38,621 nucleotides of DNA, from positions 1 to 38,621 of the IMG/VR virus record IMGVR_UViG_3300027759_004167. One strand, 5' to 3'. This document shows positions 38,163-38,621 of this stretch, piece after piece; the stretch's first letter is position 1; every line of letters starts with the position of its first letter. Below the pieces are notes generated by a model. The model did no database searches. It was not told where the DNA came from and saw only the letters and a program-made list of their open reading frames with translations. The translations under genes and the position numbers were made by a program. Source of the DNA: a virus.

Positions 38163-38621
38163 TAAAAAATTGATTTGTATTGTTTTTCTTCTTTTTTAAA
38201 TCCTTTTAAGTATAAATCTAAAAAAGAATTTTCACTTTGAATTCGCTTAATAAATTCAATATGGCATTCATTTGTCCAATCCTTACACAATTGGTAGTTT
38301 TTATCAAAATCTTTTAAAAAATCAAAAATAAATTCACTTATTTTTTCCACATCACCTTGTATATCTTGAAAATTTTTTATAAATGGGTGTGGTCTAAGAT
38401 TTAATAACTTCTGTAAAAAATATATTGGGTATGAATGAGTTGATATAAATGGTATATTAGCAAGAACCAATCCAATTGTTTTTTCAGATAAATAATGTGA
38501 ACTAAAGTTTGTGTTGGACCACGCCCAACTTTCATCCATTATTTGTATTTTTGCCATTGGAAATATTCTAAAAAATATATCCAAACCAACCGTATGTATT
38601 CGTTGATTTTCTACAGTTTCC
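38162..38621 (-). CDS. Glycosyltransferase-like C-terminal part (partial)
   Basis: The reading frame is open to the window edge (38621), so the start is missing; 152 codons are visible. SSHYLSEKTIGLVLANIPFI is the motif (S/T)EKT...PF(I/V) seen at the C-terminus of phage and bacterial exostosin-like or related glycosyltransferases. The remainder is helical and ends KKEEKQYKSIF. Starts downstream at one-base overlap with the next gene. Family not certain. Confidence 0.6.
   Translation of the reverse strand, partial: ETVENQRIHTVGLDIFFRIFPMAKIQIMDESWAWSNTNFSSHYLSEKTIGLVLANIPFISTHSYPIYFLQKLLNLRPHPFIKNFQDIQGDVEKISEFIFDFLKDFDKNYQLCKDWTNECHIEFIKRIQSENSFLDLYLKGFKKEEKQYKSIF

Noticed and set aside
1-38621. 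tRNA genes, CRISPR arrays, insertion sequences, integrase
   Set aside because: No cloverleaf with CCA-type arms, regularly spaced repeats, transposase or recombinase motif was found by reading; small divergent tRNAs cannot be excluded without a covariance search.

Overview
The window looks like part of a large, AT-rich, tailed bacteriophage genome (T4-like in gene style) that infects a member of the Bacteroidota. Phage identity rests on tightly packed short genes with 1-4 base overlaps, a GH24 lysozyme, a three-domain peptidoglycan hydrolase, a T4 Rnl1-type RNA ligase, phage-type thymidylate synthase, PcfJ-like and MGTNYY-type phage proteins, and many small orphan proteins. The host assignment rests on several promoters with the Bacteroidota form TTTG-N19/20-TATATTTG, on general lack of Shine-Dalgarno sequences, and on lipoprotein/signal peptides of the Bacteroidota style. 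No tRNA, rRNA, CRISPR, integrase or transposase was recognised.

Layout. (1) 1-22.5 kb is almost entirely minus strand. It holds two metallophosphoesterases, small membrane and lipoproteins, a caspase-like His/Cys protein, an RNA-repair set (Rnl1 ligase, P-loop kinase, HAD phosphatase), a 2OG oxygenase, thyA, a methyltransferase, and probable virion/lysis proteins. Plus-strand genes embedded in it are the lysozyme (1006), a 45-residue very basic peptide (17959) and a DUF192 protein (21445). (2) 22.57-35.52 kb is a plus-strand block: a Cys-rich mini-protein, a terminator, a small RHH-like protein, then about 15 genes of glycan synthesis and decoration: six glycosyltransferases, a DegT-type sugar aminotransferase, two SAM methyltransferases, a PhyH-type oxygenase, a KAS III (FabH-like) enzyme, a short-chain dehydrogenase and a GNAT acyltransferase. 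(3) 35.52-38.62 kb runs back on the minus strand and continues the glycan theme with three more glycosyltransferase-like proteins, an SGNH esterase/acyltransferase and a sulfotransferase-like protein.

How the genes may work together. The most interesting system is the aminotransferase / KAS III / SDR / GNAT run (27.7-33.7 kb). Read as a pathway, it could make a 4-amino sugar, build a short 3-hydroxyacyl chain, and join the two as an amide, with methyltransferases and an oxygenase for tailoring and a set of glycosyltransferases to assemble the glycan. This would be a phage-borne surface glycan, either on the virion or on the host envelope. Two families of short shared N-terminal tags run through otherwise unrelated proteins: an FKFF tag on five proteins in two clusters on opposite strands, and an MK...(I/L/V)NE tag on five proteins that include both cell-wall hydrolases. 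The second resembles the capsid-targeting/prohead-protease peptides of T4. Two transcription signals are visible: host-type TTTG/TATATTTG promoters, and an RTATTTATA element close to the starts of probable virion or late genes.
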